From Streptomyces malachitofuscus (GTDB lineage: Bacteria > Actinomycetota > Actinomycetes > Streptomycetales > Streptomycetaceae), in NCBI RefSeq assembly GCF_014650055.1, contig NZ_BMUF01000001.1, forward strand, positions 659,640 to 723,639: a stretch of 64,000 bases of DNA. The letters run 5' to 3'. Both the position numbers and the translations under genes were made by a program. Positions 9,401 through 17,933 of the stretch are shown piece after piece. A model generated the notes under the pieces. That model saw only the letters and a list, made by a program, of their open reading frames with translations. It searched no databases and was not told the DNA's origin. Numbering within the stretch: position 1 is the first letter of the stretch; every line of letters starts with the position of its first letter.

Positions 9401-10624
9401 ATGTCTTCCGCAACTTCCGCATCATCCGCAGCGAACGGCACGACCTCCGTCATCGTCGCGGGCGCCCGCACCCCCATGGGACGGCTGCTCGGCTCGCTGA
9501 AGTCATTCTCCGGAGCCGACCTCGGCGGCTTCGCGATCAAGGCCGCCCTCGACCGTGCGGGGATCGGTGGCGACCAGGTCCAGTACGTGATCATGGGCCA
9601 GGTGCTCCAGGCCGGGGCGGGGCAGATCCCGGCCCGCCAGGCCGCCGTCAAGGCCGGCATCCCGATGAACGTCCCGGCGCTCACGATCAACAAGGTGTGC
9701 CTCTCCGGCCTCGACGCCATCGCGCTCGCGGACCAGCTGATCCGCGCGGGCGAGTTCGACGTGATCGTCGCCGGCGGCCAGGAGTCCATGACCAACGCCC
9801 CCCACCTGCTGCCGAAGTCCCGCGAGGGCTTCAAGTACGGCGCGGTGCAGATGCTCGACGCCATGGCGCACGACGGTCTGACGGACTCCTTCGAGAACAT
9901 CGCCATGGGCGAGTCCACCGAGAAGCACAACACCCGTCTCGGCATCGCGCGCCCCGAGCAGGACGAGATCGCCGCCCTGTCCCACCAGCGTGCCGCCGCC
10001 GCGCAGAAGAACGGCATCTACGAGGCCGAGATCACCCCGGTCGAGATTCCGCAGCGCAAGGGCGACCCGGTTCTGTTCAGCAAGGACGAGGGCATCCGCG
10101 GCGACACCACGGCCGAGTCGCTCGGCAAGCTGCGCCCGGCCTTCTCGAAGGACGGCACCATCACCGCGGGCTCCTCCTCGCAGATCTCGGACGGTGCGGC
10201 GGCCGTGGTCGTGATGAGCAAGGCCAAGGCGCAGGAGCTGGGCCTGGAGTGGATCGCCGAGATCGGCGCCCACGGCAATGTGGCCGGCCCCGACAACTCC
10301 CTCCAGTCGCAGCCGTCCAACGCGATCCGGCACGCGCTGAAGAAGGAGGGCCTGGAGGTTTCCGACCTCGACCTCATCGAGATCAACGAGGCCTTCGCCG
10401 CGGTCGCCGTCCAGTCAATGAAGGACCTGGGCGTTTCCACCGAAAAGGTGAACGTCAACGGCGGTGCCATCGCCCTCGGTCACCCGATCGGGATGTCCGG
10501 CGCGCGGCTGGTGCTGCACCTGGCGCTGGAACTGAAGCGGCGCGGCGGCGGTGTCGGTGCGGCGGCGCTGTGCGGCGGCGGCGGCCAGGGTGACGCGCTG
10601 ATCGTGCGGGTACCCAAGGCCTGA
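9401..10624 (+). CDS. Acetyl-CoA C-acetyltransferase (thiolase)
   Basis: 407 residues. Condenses two acetyl-CoA to acetoacetyl-CoA, or the reverse. The nucleophilic Cys is in [11 protein letters not shown], the conserved Asn/Glu in INEAFAAVA, the general-base His in [14 protein letters not shown], and the second catalytic Cys in [13 protein letters not shown] short Ser/Ala-rich leader ([16 protein letters not shown]) precedes the thiolase core. GGAAGGGGATC lies upstream of the ATG. It is 52 bases upstream of meaB on the same strand, so the two are probably co-transcribed; this pairing matches SCO5399-SCO5400 by recall. Between mce and this gene are 147 bases that must hold both promoters; a CGGCTGTGCAGCCG palindrome sits at 9370-9383. 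Confidence 0.93.
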   Translation: MSSATSASSAANGTTSVIVAGARTPMGRLLGSLKSFSGADLGGFAIKAALDRAGIGGDQVQYVIMGQVLQAGAGQIPARQAAVKAGIPMNVPALTINKVCLSGLDAIALADQLIRAGEFDVIVAGGQESMTNAPHLLPKSREGFKYGAVQMLDAMAHDGLTDSFENIAMGESTEKHNTRLGIARPEQDEIAALSHQRAAAAQKNGIYEAEITPVEIPQRKGDPVLFSKDEGIRGDTTAESLGKLRPAFSKDGTITAGSSSQISDGAAAVVVMSKAKAQELGLEWIAEIGAHGNVAGPDNSLQSQPSNAIRHALKKEGLEVSDLDLIEINEAFAAVAVQSMKDLGVSTEKVNVNGGAIALGHPIGMSGARLVLHLALELKRRGGGVGAAALCGGGGQGDALIVRVPKA

Positions 10625-10676
10625 GCCCGGTTTCCCTACTGGTTTCCTCTGGTTTCCTCTCGTGAACGGAGCTGTG

Positions 10677-11648
10677 ATGCAGGACGTCTCCTCGCTGGTC
10701 GCCCAGGCCAGGGAAGGCAGGCCACGGGCCGTGGCCCGGCTGATCTCCCTGGTGGAGGGGGCGTCCCCGCAGCTCAGGGAGGTCATGGCGGCCCTGGCGC
10801 CGCTCACCGGCAACGCCTACGTGGTCGGCCTCACCGGCTCCCCGGGCGTGGGCAAGTCGACCTCGACCTCGGCCCTGGTGACCGCATACCGCAAACAGGG
10901 CAAGCGGGTCGGCGTCCTGGCCGTCGACCCGTCCTCCCCCTTCTCCGGAGGCGCCCTGCTGGGCGACCGCGTCCGCATGTCGGAGCACGCCTCCGACCCG
11001 GGCGTCTACATCCGCTCCATGGCCACCCGCGGCCACCTGGGCGGCCTCGCCTGGGCCGCGCCGCAGGCCATCCGCGTCCTGGACGCGGCAGGCTGTGACG
11101 TGATCCTGGTCGAGACGGTGGGCGTGGGCCAGTCGGAGGTGGAGATCGCTTCCCAGGCCGACACGTCCGTGGTGCTGCTGGCCCCCGGCATGGGCGACGG
11201 CATCCAGGCGGCCAAGGCCGGAATCCTGGAGATCGGCGACGTCTACGTCGTCAACAAGGCAGACCGCGACGGCGCCGACGCCACCGCCCGGGAGCTGAAC
11301 CACATGCTCGGCCTCGGCGAGTCCCGCGCCCCGGGCGACTGGCGCCCCCCGATCGTCAAGACGGTCGCCGCCCGCGCGGAGGGCGTCGACGAGGTCGTCG
11401 AGGCCCTGGAGAAGCACCGCGCCTGGATGGAGGAGCGGGGGGTTCTCGCGAAGCGGCGCGGGGCGCGGGCGGCGCGGGAGGTCGAGACGATCGCGGTCAC
11501 CGCGCTGCGTGAACGCATCGGCGACCTCCACGGGGACCGTCGTCTGGACGCGTTGGCGGAACGCATCGTCGCCGGCGAGCTGGACCCGTACCGGGCGGCG
11601 GACGAACTGGTGGCGGGGCTGACCCGGGGCGGCTCGTCCGGCACCTGA
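10677..11648 (+). CDS. meaB: MeaB, G-protein chaperone of B12-dependent acyl-CoA mutases
   Basis: 323 residues from ATG 10677, preceded by CGGAG five bases upstream; a GTG at 10662 is in frame but lacks such a site. Walker A is GLTGSPGVGKSTS near residue 50, followed by VDPSSPFSGGALLGDRVRM, the Asp in VETVGVGQSE, and the guanine-specificity motif VNKAD. MeaB-type GTPases gate cofactor loading and protect methylmalonyl- or isobutyryl-CoA mutase. Its place after a thiolase and near mce and icmA supports that role. A tandem GGTTTCCTCT repeat (10641-10660) lies in the short gap upstream. A long inverted repeat follows the stop. Confidence 0.93.
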   Translation: MQDVSSLVAQAREGRPRAVARLISLVEGASPQLREVMAALAPLTGNAYVVGLTGSPGVGKSTSTSALVTAYRKQGKRVGVLAVDPSSPFSGGALLGDRVRMSEHASDPGVYIRSMATRGHLGGLAWAAPQAIRVLDAAGCDVILVETVGVGQSEVEIASQADTSVVLLAPGMGDGIQAAKAGILEIGDVYVVNKADRDGADATARELNHMLGLGESRAPGDWRPPIVKTVAARAEGVDEVVEALEKHRAWMEERGVLAKRRGARAAREVETIAVTALRERIGDLHGDRRLDALAERIVAGELDPYRAADELVAGLTRGGSSGT

Positions 11649-11660
11649 GCAGAGGGTTCT

Positions 11661-11861
11661 TCGCCCCCGCCGCCCCTTCCCGTCCCGACCCTGGGGGCTG
11701 CGCCCCCAGACCCCCCTTTCGGCCCTTCGGGCCTCGTCCTCAAACGCCGGACGGGCTGAAATTGTCAGCCGTCCGGCAAAACCAGCCCCTCCGGCGTTTG
11801 AGGAGCGGGGGTCCGGGGGCAGCGCCCCCGGGTCGGGACGGGAAGGGGCGGCGGGGGCGAG
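11661..11861. terminator. Long composite inverted repeat between convergent genes
   Basis: A ~200-base structure between meaB (+) and the PepSY gene (-). Outer arms TCGCCCCCGCCGCCCCTTCC and its complement (about 11661-11690 and 11832-11861), a self-complementary CTGGGGGCTGCGCCCCCAG (11691-11709) matched by a similar block near 11813-11832, the arm CCTCAAACGCCGGA / TCCGGCGTTTGAGG (11738-11751 and 11790-11803), and an inner GCCGGACGGGCTGA / TCAGCCGTCCGGC. It should act as a bidirectional terminator. The CCTCAAACGCCGGA core is, by recall, a common intergenic repeat in Streptomyces genomes. Confidence 0.8.
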
Positions 11862-11872
11862 GACACTCCCGG

Positions 11873-12502
11873 TCAGTCGTCGTCATGGTCGGCCGTGACC
11901 GAAGCGGACGTCAGGGCGACGTTCCAGTCCCGTTCGTCCCCGCCGGAGGCGCGCGTCTCCGCCTCCCAGCCCCGCTCGTCGCCGTCGTCGTCCAGGTCGA
12001 CGGAGACCACGGTCCCCTTGGCGGCAGCCGCCTTCGCGGCGTCCTCGGCCGTCACCGACGCCCCCTTCAGCGCGGCCCGTACCTCGTCGGCGTCGTCCTC
12101 GTCGTCCTCCGAGGAGCCCAGGACCTTGCCGGTGTCCGGGTCGACGCGCACGCTGTGCCAGGTGTCGCCCTTGCCGAGGACGTCCACCTCCCAGACCGCG
12201 TCGTCCAGTTCGGCGGACACCGCCGTACCCGGCGTGTGCTTCAGCGCGGCGGCGATGGCGTCGGCGGCGGTCACGTCACCGGAGACGGCACGCTCGTCGC
12301 GGTCGTCGTCGCGCGCGTTGTCGTCCTGCCCGTCGTCATCTCGCGCGTCGTCGTCCTGCCCGTCGTCATCCCCGGCCCGGGTCTCCGTCTGCGCCACGGG
12401 CGCCGACCCGTCGTCGTCCCCCGAGACCGCGATGGCCGTCGCCGTACCCCCGCCGACCAGAGCCGCGGCCGTGACGACGGCGATCACGATGTTGCGCTTC
12501 AT
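11873..12502 (-). CDS. Secreted Asp-rich PepSY-domain protein
   Basis: 209 residues from ATG 12502 (MKRNIVIAVVTAAALVGGGT). The N-terminus is a signal peptide or anchor. Residues ~28-70 are an acidic, low-complexity stretch (GDDDGQDDDARDDDGQDDN), followed by two PepSY-like modules: VTAADAIAAALKHTPGT...WEVDVLGKGD...VRVDPDTGKVL and ASVTAEDAAKAAAAKGTVVSVDLDDD...WEAET. PepSY domains bind partner proteins or ligands outside the membrane and are often encoded beside two-component systems. It is divergent from the response regulator/kinase pair at 12626-14745 and is a likely target and modulator of it. The acidic stretch suggests cation binding, which is inference. Confidence 0.88.
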   Translation of the reverse strand: MKRNIVIAVVTAAALVGGGTATAIAVSGDDDGSAPVAQTETRAGDDDGQDDDARDDDGQDDNARDDDRDERAVSGDVTAADAIAAALKHTPGTAVSAELDDAVWEVDVLGKGDTWHSVRVDPDTGKVLGSSEDDEDDADEVRAALKGASVTAEDAAKAAAAKGTVVSVDLDDDGDERGWEAETRASGGDERDWNVALTSASVTADHDDD

Positions 12503-12573
12503 GTGAGTTCCTCCCGAGTCGCTGCGTTTTCGCTCTGTACGGCAATCAATCTCGCCGACCGACGCTGAGAGCA

Positions 12574-12592
12574 ACCTGAAGCCACCTGAAGC
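12574..12592 (+). promoter_or_regulatory. Direct-repeat operator candidate between pepSY gene and two-component system
   Basis: ACCTGAAGC occurs twice head-to-tail with a 10-base pitch (12574-12582 and 12584-12592), preceded by a weaker CTGAGAGC copy at 12565-12572 and followed by TTCTTCAGCTTCC. OmpR/PhoB-type regulators bind such direct repeats. It sits in the 123-base divergent promoter region, so it probably serves the adjacent regulator. Confidence 0.55.
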
Positions 12593-12625
12593 GTTCTTCA
12601 GCTTCCCTTTGCCACCCTTGACGAC

Positions 12626-13291
12626 ATGCGCCTGCTGATCGTCGAGGACGAAAAACGCCTCGCCCTCTCCCTCGCCAAGGGCCTCACCGCCGAGGGCTAC
12701 GCCGTGGACGTCGTCCACGACGGCCGGGAGGGGCTGCACCGGGCCACGGAGGGCACGTACGACCTGCTGATCCTCGACATCATGCTGCCCGGCATGAACG
12801 GCTACCGCGTCTGCGCGGCCCTGCGCGCCGCCGGACACGACGTGCCGATCCTGATGCTCACGGCCAAGGACGGCGAGTACGACGAGGCCGAGGGGCTGGA
12901 CACCGGCGCCGACGACTACCTCACCAAGCCGTTCTCCTACGTCGTCCTGGTCGCCAGGATCAAGGCGCTGCTGCGCCGCCGGCAGGGCCCCGGCGCCTCC
13001 CCGGTCCATGTGCACGGCGACCTCAAGGTCGACACCGCCGCCCGCCGCGTGTACCTGGGCGAGGACGAAGTGGCCCTGACCGCCAAGGAGTTCGCGGTCC
13101 TGGAGCACCTCGTGCTGCGGGCCGGCGAGGTGGTGTCCAAGGCCGACATCCTGGAGCACGTCTGGGACTTCGCCTACGAGGGCGACCCCAACATCGTCGA
13201 GGTCTACGTCAGCGCCCTGCGCCGGAAACTGCGCGCCGGACTCATCCGTACCGTGCGCGGTGCCGGCTACCGGCTGGAGTCGGCGCCGTGA
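12626..13291 (+). CDS. OmpR/PhoB-family response regulator
   Basis: 221 residues. Receiver domain at residues ~1-115 with acidic pair EDEK near the start, phosphoacceptor Asp in LLILDIMLPG, Thr in LMLTAKD and Lys in LTKPFSY. The winged-helix domain follows (residues ~125-218: LTAKEFAVLEHLVLRAGEVV ... VEVYVSALRRKLR ... VRGAGYRL). The stop overlaps the kinase start (GTGA), so the pair is translationally coupled. Together with the divergent PepSY gene this resembles envelope-stress or cation-sensing systems. The signal is unknown. Confidence 0.93.
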   Translation: MRLLIVEDEKRLALSLAKGLTAEGYAVDVVHDGREGLHRATEGTYDLLILDIMLPGMNGYRVCAALRAAGHDVPILMLTAKDGEYDEAEGLDTGADDYLTKPFSYVVLVARIKALLRRRQGPGASPVHVHGDLKVDTAARRVYLGEDEVALTAKEFAVLEHLVLRAGEVVSKADILEHVWDFAYEGDPNIVEVYVSALRRKLRAGLIRTVRGAGYRLESAP

Positions 13292-14745
13292 GCCGGCTGT
13301 TCGGATCGGTCCGCGCACGGGCGACGCTCGGAGCGGTCCTCGTCGTCGCGGTGGCCCTGGTCGCGGCGGGCACGGCCGTGCTGCTGTCGCTGCGCTCCAA
13401 TCTGATCGGGGAGGCGGGCACCGAGGCGGAGCGCTCCGCGCGGGCGGTCGCCGCCGAACTCGCGGCCCGGACGCCGTACGACAGGCTCTCCGGGCTGGAC
13501 ACCGAGGGCCGGCCGGTGCAGATCGTCGACGAGGACGGCACGCTGGTCGCGGCCTCCGAGGACCTGGAACGGATCACCGGCACGGCGACGGCCGAAGTGA
13601 CGCCGTCGCCGTCACCGCCCGACGCGGATGATGACGACGACGCGGACGACTCCCGCGACGACGACTCGCGGGACGACTCCGGTGACGACGACTCCGGCGA
13701 GTCCCTGGAGGTCGGAGAGATCGCCCGCGGGGTCACCTTCGAGAACGGCTCCGCGACGATCGACGGCGACAGCGAGGACTACCGCTTCGCCGCCGTCGAC
13801 GTGCAGACCCCCGACCGGGGCCGGCTGACGGTCCACGCCGGCGCCCCGCTCGCCGCCGAGCACAGCGCGGTGAGCACCGCGCTGACCGGGATGCTCATCG
13901 GCCTCCCCGTCCTGCTCGGCGTGGTCGCCGGCGTGACCTGGCTGGTCACCGGGCGCGCCCTGCGTCCGGTGGAGGGCATCCGCCGGGAGATGGCCGCGAT
14001 CACCGCCTCCGAGGATCTCGCCCGCCGCGTGCCCGAACCGGCGACGCACGACGAGGTTGCCCGCCTGGCCCGCACCACCAACGCCACGCTCACCGCGCTG
14101 GAGGCGTCCGTGGAGCGGCAGCGGCGGTTCGTCGCCGACGCCTCGCACGAGCTGCGCAGCCCGATCGCGTCGCTGCGGACGCAGCTGGAGGTGGCCGCCG
14201 CCCATCCGGAGCTGCTCGACCTGGACGGCGCCGTCGAGGACACCGTGCGGCTCCAGCAGCTCGCCGCCGATCTGCTGCTGCTCGCCCGGCTGGACGCGGG
14301 GGAGCGGCCCGTCGACGCCCGGGTGGACCTGGCCGCACTGGCCCGCGAGGAGGCCGCCGGGCGTCCGGGGGTGACGGTGGACGCGGAGCCGGCGGAGGTG
14401 ACCGGATCGCGGGGACAGCTCGGCCGTGTGCTCGCCAACCTGCTGGACAACGCCCGTCGTCACGCCCGCGAGCGGGTCACTGTGACCGTGCGGCGGGAGG
14501 GCGCGTGGGCGGTGCTCGGCGTGGCCGACGACGGCGAGGGCGTGGCCGAGGCCGACCGGGAGCGGATCTTCGAGCGGTTCGTACGGCTGGACGCGGCCCG
14601 CAGTCGCGACGACGGTGGCGCGGGACTGGGGCTGGCGATCGCGAGGGACGTCGCCGTACGGCACGGCGGGACGCTCACCGCGGGTGCGGCGCCGGCCGGC
14701 GGAGCCCTGTTCGAACTCCGCCTGCCGCTCGCCCGCTCGGGCTGA
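13288..14745 (+). CDS. Sensor histidine kinase with an Asp-rich extracytoplasmic loop
   Basis: 485 residues. First membrane segment at ~11-35 (ATLGAVLVVAVALVAAGTAV), an extracytoplasmic region to ~200 that contains a strikingly acidic run at ~112-140 (DADDDDDADDSRDDDSRDD), second membrane segment (IGLPVLLGVVAGVTWLVTG), HAMP, dimerisation domain with the phosphoacceptor His in FVADASHELRSPIASL, and the ATPase domain (N box NLLDNARRHA, G boxes VADDGEG and GAGLGLAIA). The acidic run echoes the one in the divergent PepSY protein. Sensing of a cation, cationic peptide or polyamine is plausible but not shown by sequence. Confidence 0.92.
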   Translation: MSRLFGSVRARATLGAVLVVAVALVAAGTAVLLSLRSNLIGEAGTEAERSARAVAAELAARTPYDRLSGLDTEGRPVQIVDEDGTLVAASEDLERITGTATAEVTPSPSPPDADDDDDADDSRDDDSRDDSGDDDSGESLEVGEIARGVTFENGSATIDGDSEDYRFAAVDVQTPDRGRLTVHAGAPLAAEHSAVSTALTGMLIGLPVLLGVVAGVTWLVTGRALRPVEGIRREMAAITASEDLARRVPEPATHDEVARLARTTNATLTALEASVERQRRFVADASHELRSPIASLRTQLEVAAAHPELLDLDGAVEDTVRLQQLAADLLLLARLDAGERPVDARVDLAALAREEAAGRPGVTVDAEPAEVTGSRGQLGRVLANLLDNARRHARERVTVTVRREGAWAVLGVADDGEGVAEADRERIFERFVRLDAARSRDDGGAGLGLAIARDVAVRHGGTLTAGAAPAGGALFELRLPLARSG

Positions 14746-14751
14746 GGGCCG

Positions 14752-15228
14752 TCAGGGACGCCCTCTCTGGCCCCGCAGATGCTCGGCGATGGGCTTCAGC
14801 GCCTTGTCGAGCTCGATCAGCGCCTCGGGGGAGAGGAGGTCGATGAAGTGCCGGCGCACGGACGCCACGTGGTGCGGCGCGACCTTCTGCATGGTCTCCA
14901 TGCCGTGCTCGGTGAGGACCGCGTACAGTCCGCGGCGGTCGGACTCGCAGTTCTCCCGCCGGACCAGGTTCGCGTTCTCCATGCGGGTGATCTGGTGCGA
15001 GAGGCGGCTCTTGGACTGCATGGTGGCGGAGGCGAGGTCGCTCATCCGCATCCGCCGGTCCTCCGACTCGGACAGGTTCACCAGGATCTCGTAGTCGTTC
15101 ATTGTCAGGCCGAACGGCTGCAGATCCTTCTCGAGCTGGTAGGTCAACAGCTTGTTGACCTCCAGGTGGGTGCGCCAGGCGCACTGCTCCGCGTTGGTCA
15201 GCCAGCGGGTGGCCGTCTCGGTCTCCAT
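14752..15228 (-). CDS. absC: MarR-family regulator, AbsC-like
   Basis: 158 residues with the MarR winged helix: LTMNDYEILVNLSESEDRRM, recognition helix MSDLASATMQSKSRLSHQIT, wing LVRRENCESDRRGLYAVLTEHG, and flanking dimerisation helices. Length and position between a two-component system and AIM24 genes match AbsC (SCO5405 by recall), a pleiotropic regulator in S. coelicolor linked to antibiotic production and to zinc-dependent control of the coelibactin cluster. His and Cys residues (C in ENCESDRR; HH in KVAPHHVASVRRHF) could bind zinc, which is inference. It converges with the kinase gene with only 6 bases between them. An ACCTAAGGA motif just upstream of the start (15238-15247) may be an autoregulatory site. 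Confidence 0.8.
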   Translation of the reverse strand: METETATRWLTNAEQCAWRTHLEVNKLLTYQLEKDLQPFGLTMNDYEILVNLSESEDRRMRMSDLASATMQSKSRLSHQITRMENANLVRRENCESDRRGLYAVLTEHGMETMQKVAPHHVASVRRHFIDLLSPEALIELDKALKPIAEHLRGQRGRP

Positions 15229-15325
15229 GAATGAAGTCTACCTAAGGAAGTTGAAAGGCGAACTAATGAGGCTTCCGTGTGACATCGCGGTCAGGCGTTC
15301 GATGTCACACCCCGCACACTACCGC

Positions 15326-16102
15326 TCACAGCCCGAAGCGACGCTGGAGGTCTCCCAGCTGTCCGGGAAGACGCGGTGCCCCCGCCCCCTGCCCATGGCC
15401 GCCCGGCACCCCGCTCCCGGGCACCCCCGGCTCGTGCGGAGTGACGCCCGTGGCCTGCTCCGCCATCAGCGTCTCGGACGACTGGAGCAGCACCGTGCCC
15501 GCCCCCACGAACTCGAACTGGTGCTCCTCGCCCGAGGCCCCGCCCAGGCCTGTCATCGCACGTAGACCGCCCATGACGCCGGTCATGTAGCCGTGGTCGT
15601 AGTGGTGGCACGGGGACGGGCAGTCCGCCCAGCCGACCAGCGCCTGCGGGTCCACCCGGATCGGCGGTTCCATGAACACCACCGGACCGTTGGACGCGGC
15701 GACGAACTTCCCGGTTCCGATCAGGGTCAGAAAACCCGGCACGATCGACTGCTTGAGCGACAGACTTGGCTGAAAAGCTAGCAAGTTGCCCGAGCGAATG
15801 GTCAGGTTGCCGTCCTCGAGGTCGTACGAATTCACGTCGAAGGCCCGGTCGGCGAGGAGCATCTTGCCCGAGCCCTCCGCCACGACCCAGTCGCTCGCGT
15901 GCAGAGGCGAATGGAACGACGTACGGACAAGTCGGTCGAGTCGCCCGTGTCCGATGCCGTTGAACTCGATCGAGCCGTAGTAGGCGATCATCTTCCCCTT
16001 CTGCATGAACCACTGGGTGCCCTTGAGCTCCACGCAGAAGGTGTAGTGATCGACGTTGTCGTCGGACGGCAGCGTCATCGGGTCGTGCACAGGGCCGCTC
16101 AC
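15326..16102 (-). CDS. AIM24-family protein (third of three tandem)
   Basis: 258 residues, a beta-sandwich protein of the AIM24/DUF124 family (PF01987). Family-like stretches: VELKGTQWFMQKGKMIAYYG, GSGKMLLADRAFDVNSYDLE, LTIRSGNLLAFQPSL, FVGAGTVLLQSSE. It has a C-terminal Gly/Pro-rich tail (GVTPHEPGVPGSGVPGGHG) that the two upstream paralogues lack. Its start overlaps the stop of the middle paralogue (ATGA), so the three are one operon. AIM24 was named for a yeast mitochondrial mutant; the bacterial role is unknown. Unlike the others it carries Cys/His-rich WADCPSPCHHYDHGY, which might bind a metal. Confidence 0.88.
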   Translation of the reverse strand: MSGPVHDPMTLPSDDNVDHYTFCVELKGTQWFMQKGKMIAYYGSIEFNGIGHGRLDRLVRTSFHSPLHASDWVVAEGSGKMLLADRAFDVNSYDLEDGNLTIRSGNLLAFQPSLSLKQSIVPGFLTLIGTGKFVAASNGPVVFMEPPIRVDPQALVGWADCPSPCHHYDHGYMTGVMGGLRAMTGLGGASGEEHQFEFVGAGTVLLQSSETLMAEQATGVTPHEPGVPGSGVPGGHGQGAGAPRLPGQLGDLQRRFGL

Positions 16103-16749
16103 AGCTTCTCCTCCGATGCCTGGACGTACACGGCACCGCTGCCGCTCAGCTCCAACTGGAAGGCCTCGCCGGAGCCGCGGCCCACCATGTCCCGCCAGCC
16201 GAGGGCGGTCGACAGCTTGTTGCGGACGTCGCCGTGGTGGGCGACGTACGCCTGGGGGTCGACGTGCACGGGCCGCTGGGGGGTGATCGGCACCTCGATC
16301 ACTCCTCCGTGGGCCATCACGGCGACGGCGCCGTGCCCCTTCAGCGACGTCGTGAACAGCCCCTGCCCGGAGACCTGCCCCCGGACCATGCCCATCACCC
16401 CGCCCTGGGAGCCGAGGAACACCGTCCCCTGCTCCAGCGTGCCCTCGAAGGCCAGCAGACGGTCGGCCTCCACGTACAGCGTGTCCCCGGCGAGGCTGAT
16501 CACCTGGATGTGATGGCCGCCGTGCCCGAACAGCACCGTGCCGCTGCCCTCGACGGTCATCAGGGGCGTGTCCTCGTTGGCCACGCGCCGGCCGATCATC
16601 GACATCACCCCGCCCTGGCCGCCGGCCGTGTTCGGGGTGAACGAGACCTCGCCCTTGTACGCGAGCATCGCGCCGCGCTGGCTGAACAGCCGCTGACCGG
16701 GCGCCACGGTGGCCTCGATCATCTTGGAGTTGATCTCCCGGAAGCCCAT
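16099..16749 (-). CDS. AIM24-family protein (second of three tandem)
   Basis: 216 residues from ATG 16749 (MGFREINSKMIEATV), which starts one base after the stop of the upstream paralogue; an upstream in-frame start at 16782 would overlap it. Typical family pattern: MIEATVAPGQRLFSQRGAML, the internal repeat-like GSGTVLFGHGGHHIQVISL, YVEADRLLAFEGTLE, GLFTTSLKGHGAVAVMAHGG and YVAHHGDV. It is paralogous to both neighbours and translationally linked to them. Function unknown; the three may form a hetero-oligomer, as is suspected for tandem AIM24 genes. Confidence 0.88.
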   Translation of the reverse strand: MGFREINSKMIEATVAPGQRLFSQRGAMLAYKGEVSFTPNTAGGQGGVMSMIGRRVANEDTPLMTVEGSGTVLFGHGGHHIQVISLAGDTLYVEADRLLAFEGTLEQGTVFLGSQGGVMGMVRGQVSGQGLFTTSLKGHGAVAVMAHGGVIEVPITPQRPVHVDPQAYVAHHGDVRNKLSTALGWRDMVGRGSGEAFQLELSGSGAVYVQASEEKL

Positions 16750-16750
16750 G

Positions 16751-17383
16751 TCAGACGTCCCCCGCGATCGTGTTGCGCTCACTGGGCTGGACGTAGACCA
16801 CCCCGTCGCCCTCGAAGCGGATCTGGAAGGCCTCGCCGCCGCCCTCGCCCATCAGCGTGCGGAAGGTCACACCCGACTGGAAGGACTGCCGCAGATTCCC
16901 CTGATGGGCCACATAGGCTCCCGGATCCACCGTCAGCGGGTACTGCGGGCTGACCCGGAGCAGCACGGCCGGGCCGTCCGACATGATCGCCGCCTGGCCG
17001 TGCCCCTCGATCGTGGTCGTGAACAGCCCGTTGCCCTGCGAGGCCCCGCGCAGACCGGTGAACGTGGTCCCGGTGCGCAGCCCCCCGTCCGTCGCCAGCA
17101 GATTGCTGGACTCCACGTACAGCTTGTCGCCCTGCAGCCCCACCAGATTGATCTCGGAGGCCCGGTCCGCGAAAAAGCAGGTCCCGTGCCCCTTCACCTC
17201 CATCAGTGTCATCTGCTCACCCGTGAGCCGCCGGGTCACCATCCCCCGCAGGCCCTCACCGCCACCGCTGAGCTTCTTGAAGGCCATCTCGCCGTCGTAC
17301 GCGACCATGGAGCCGTTCTTCGCCTTCACGGCGTCCCCGGTCATGTCGACGGCGAGCACCTTGCTGCTCTGAAGTCGGAACAT
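16751..17383 (-). CDS. AIM24-family protein (first of three tandem)
   Basis: About 210 residues from ATG 17383 (MFRLQSSKVLAVDMTG); a GTG at 17389 adds two residues and cannot be excluded. Family pattern: KAKNGSMVAYDGEMAFKKLSG, GHGTCFFADRASEINLVGLQ, YVESSNLLATDGGLRTGT, NGLFTTTIEGHGQAAIMSDG and YVAHQGNLRQSF. First gene of the three-gene unit; the 205 bases to the divergent gene at 17589 should hold its promoter. Function unknown. Confidence 0.88.
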   Translation of the reverse strand: MFRLQSSKVLAVDMTGDAVKAKNGSMVAYDGEMAFKKLSGGGEGLRGMVTRRLTGEQMTLMEVKGHGTCFFADRASEINLVGLQGDKLYVESSNLLATDGGLRTGTTFTGLRGASQGNGLFTTTIEGHGQAAIMSDGPAVLLRVSPQYPLTVDPGAYVAHQGNLRQSFQSGVTFRTLMGEGGGEAFQIRFEGDGVVYVQPSERNTIAGDV

Positions 17384-17588
17384 CGCCACGCTTGCGACGG
17401 TAGCCGCCCCTTTGCCCCGCCGACAGATCCCCGAGGCGGAGTCGCACCCCGAGGGAACCCCGATGGCCCCTTACGGACCCCCTCCCGTGATCGCGTACGG
17501 GGTTTGCCACAATGGACGCGCGCTTGTGCGTGTGTTCACAAGCCGTCCGAACCGTCGACGCCGACGTCTCTCCCACCGAAGGTGACCC

Positions 17589-17933
17589 GTGGACATCAAG
17601 ACCGCCTCAGCCCTCCGCCGCCTCCGCCTGGTCTCGGCCCCCGAAGCGATCTCGTTCCTGCTGCTGCTCGTCTGCTCGGTCCTGAAGCGGACCACGGACT
17701 TCAACGCCGTCCCGGTGATGGGCGCGGTCCACGGTTTCCTCTTCGTCCTGTACGTGCTCTTCTGGGCGGACGCCTGGAACCGCGCCAAGTGGTCGCTGGG
17801 GACCGCCGCCTTCTACTTCGCGATGTCGGTCCTGCCCGCCGGCGGCTTCTTCGCCGACCGCCGGCTCAAGCGTGAGGCCGAGGACGCGGTGATCGCCTCC
17901 CGCGCCCGCACCGAGGGCGTGGTGAACGCATGA
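17589..17933 (+). CDS. DUF3817 membrane protein
   Basis: 114 residues from a GTG start. Three hydrophobic segments ([57 protein letters not shown]) with the family pattern VHGFLFVLY...[11 protein letters not shown] (PF12823). Role unknown. Its stop overlaps the next start (ATGA). A second DUF3817 gene lies at 18847, with a thiamine-binding-like gene and a MarR gene between them. Confidence 0.88.
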   Translation: MDIKTASALRRLRLVSAPEAISFLLLLVCSVLKRTTDFNAVPVMGAVHGFLFVLYVLFWADAWNRAKWSLGTAAFYFAMSVLPAGGFFADRRLKREAEDAVIASRARTEGVVNA

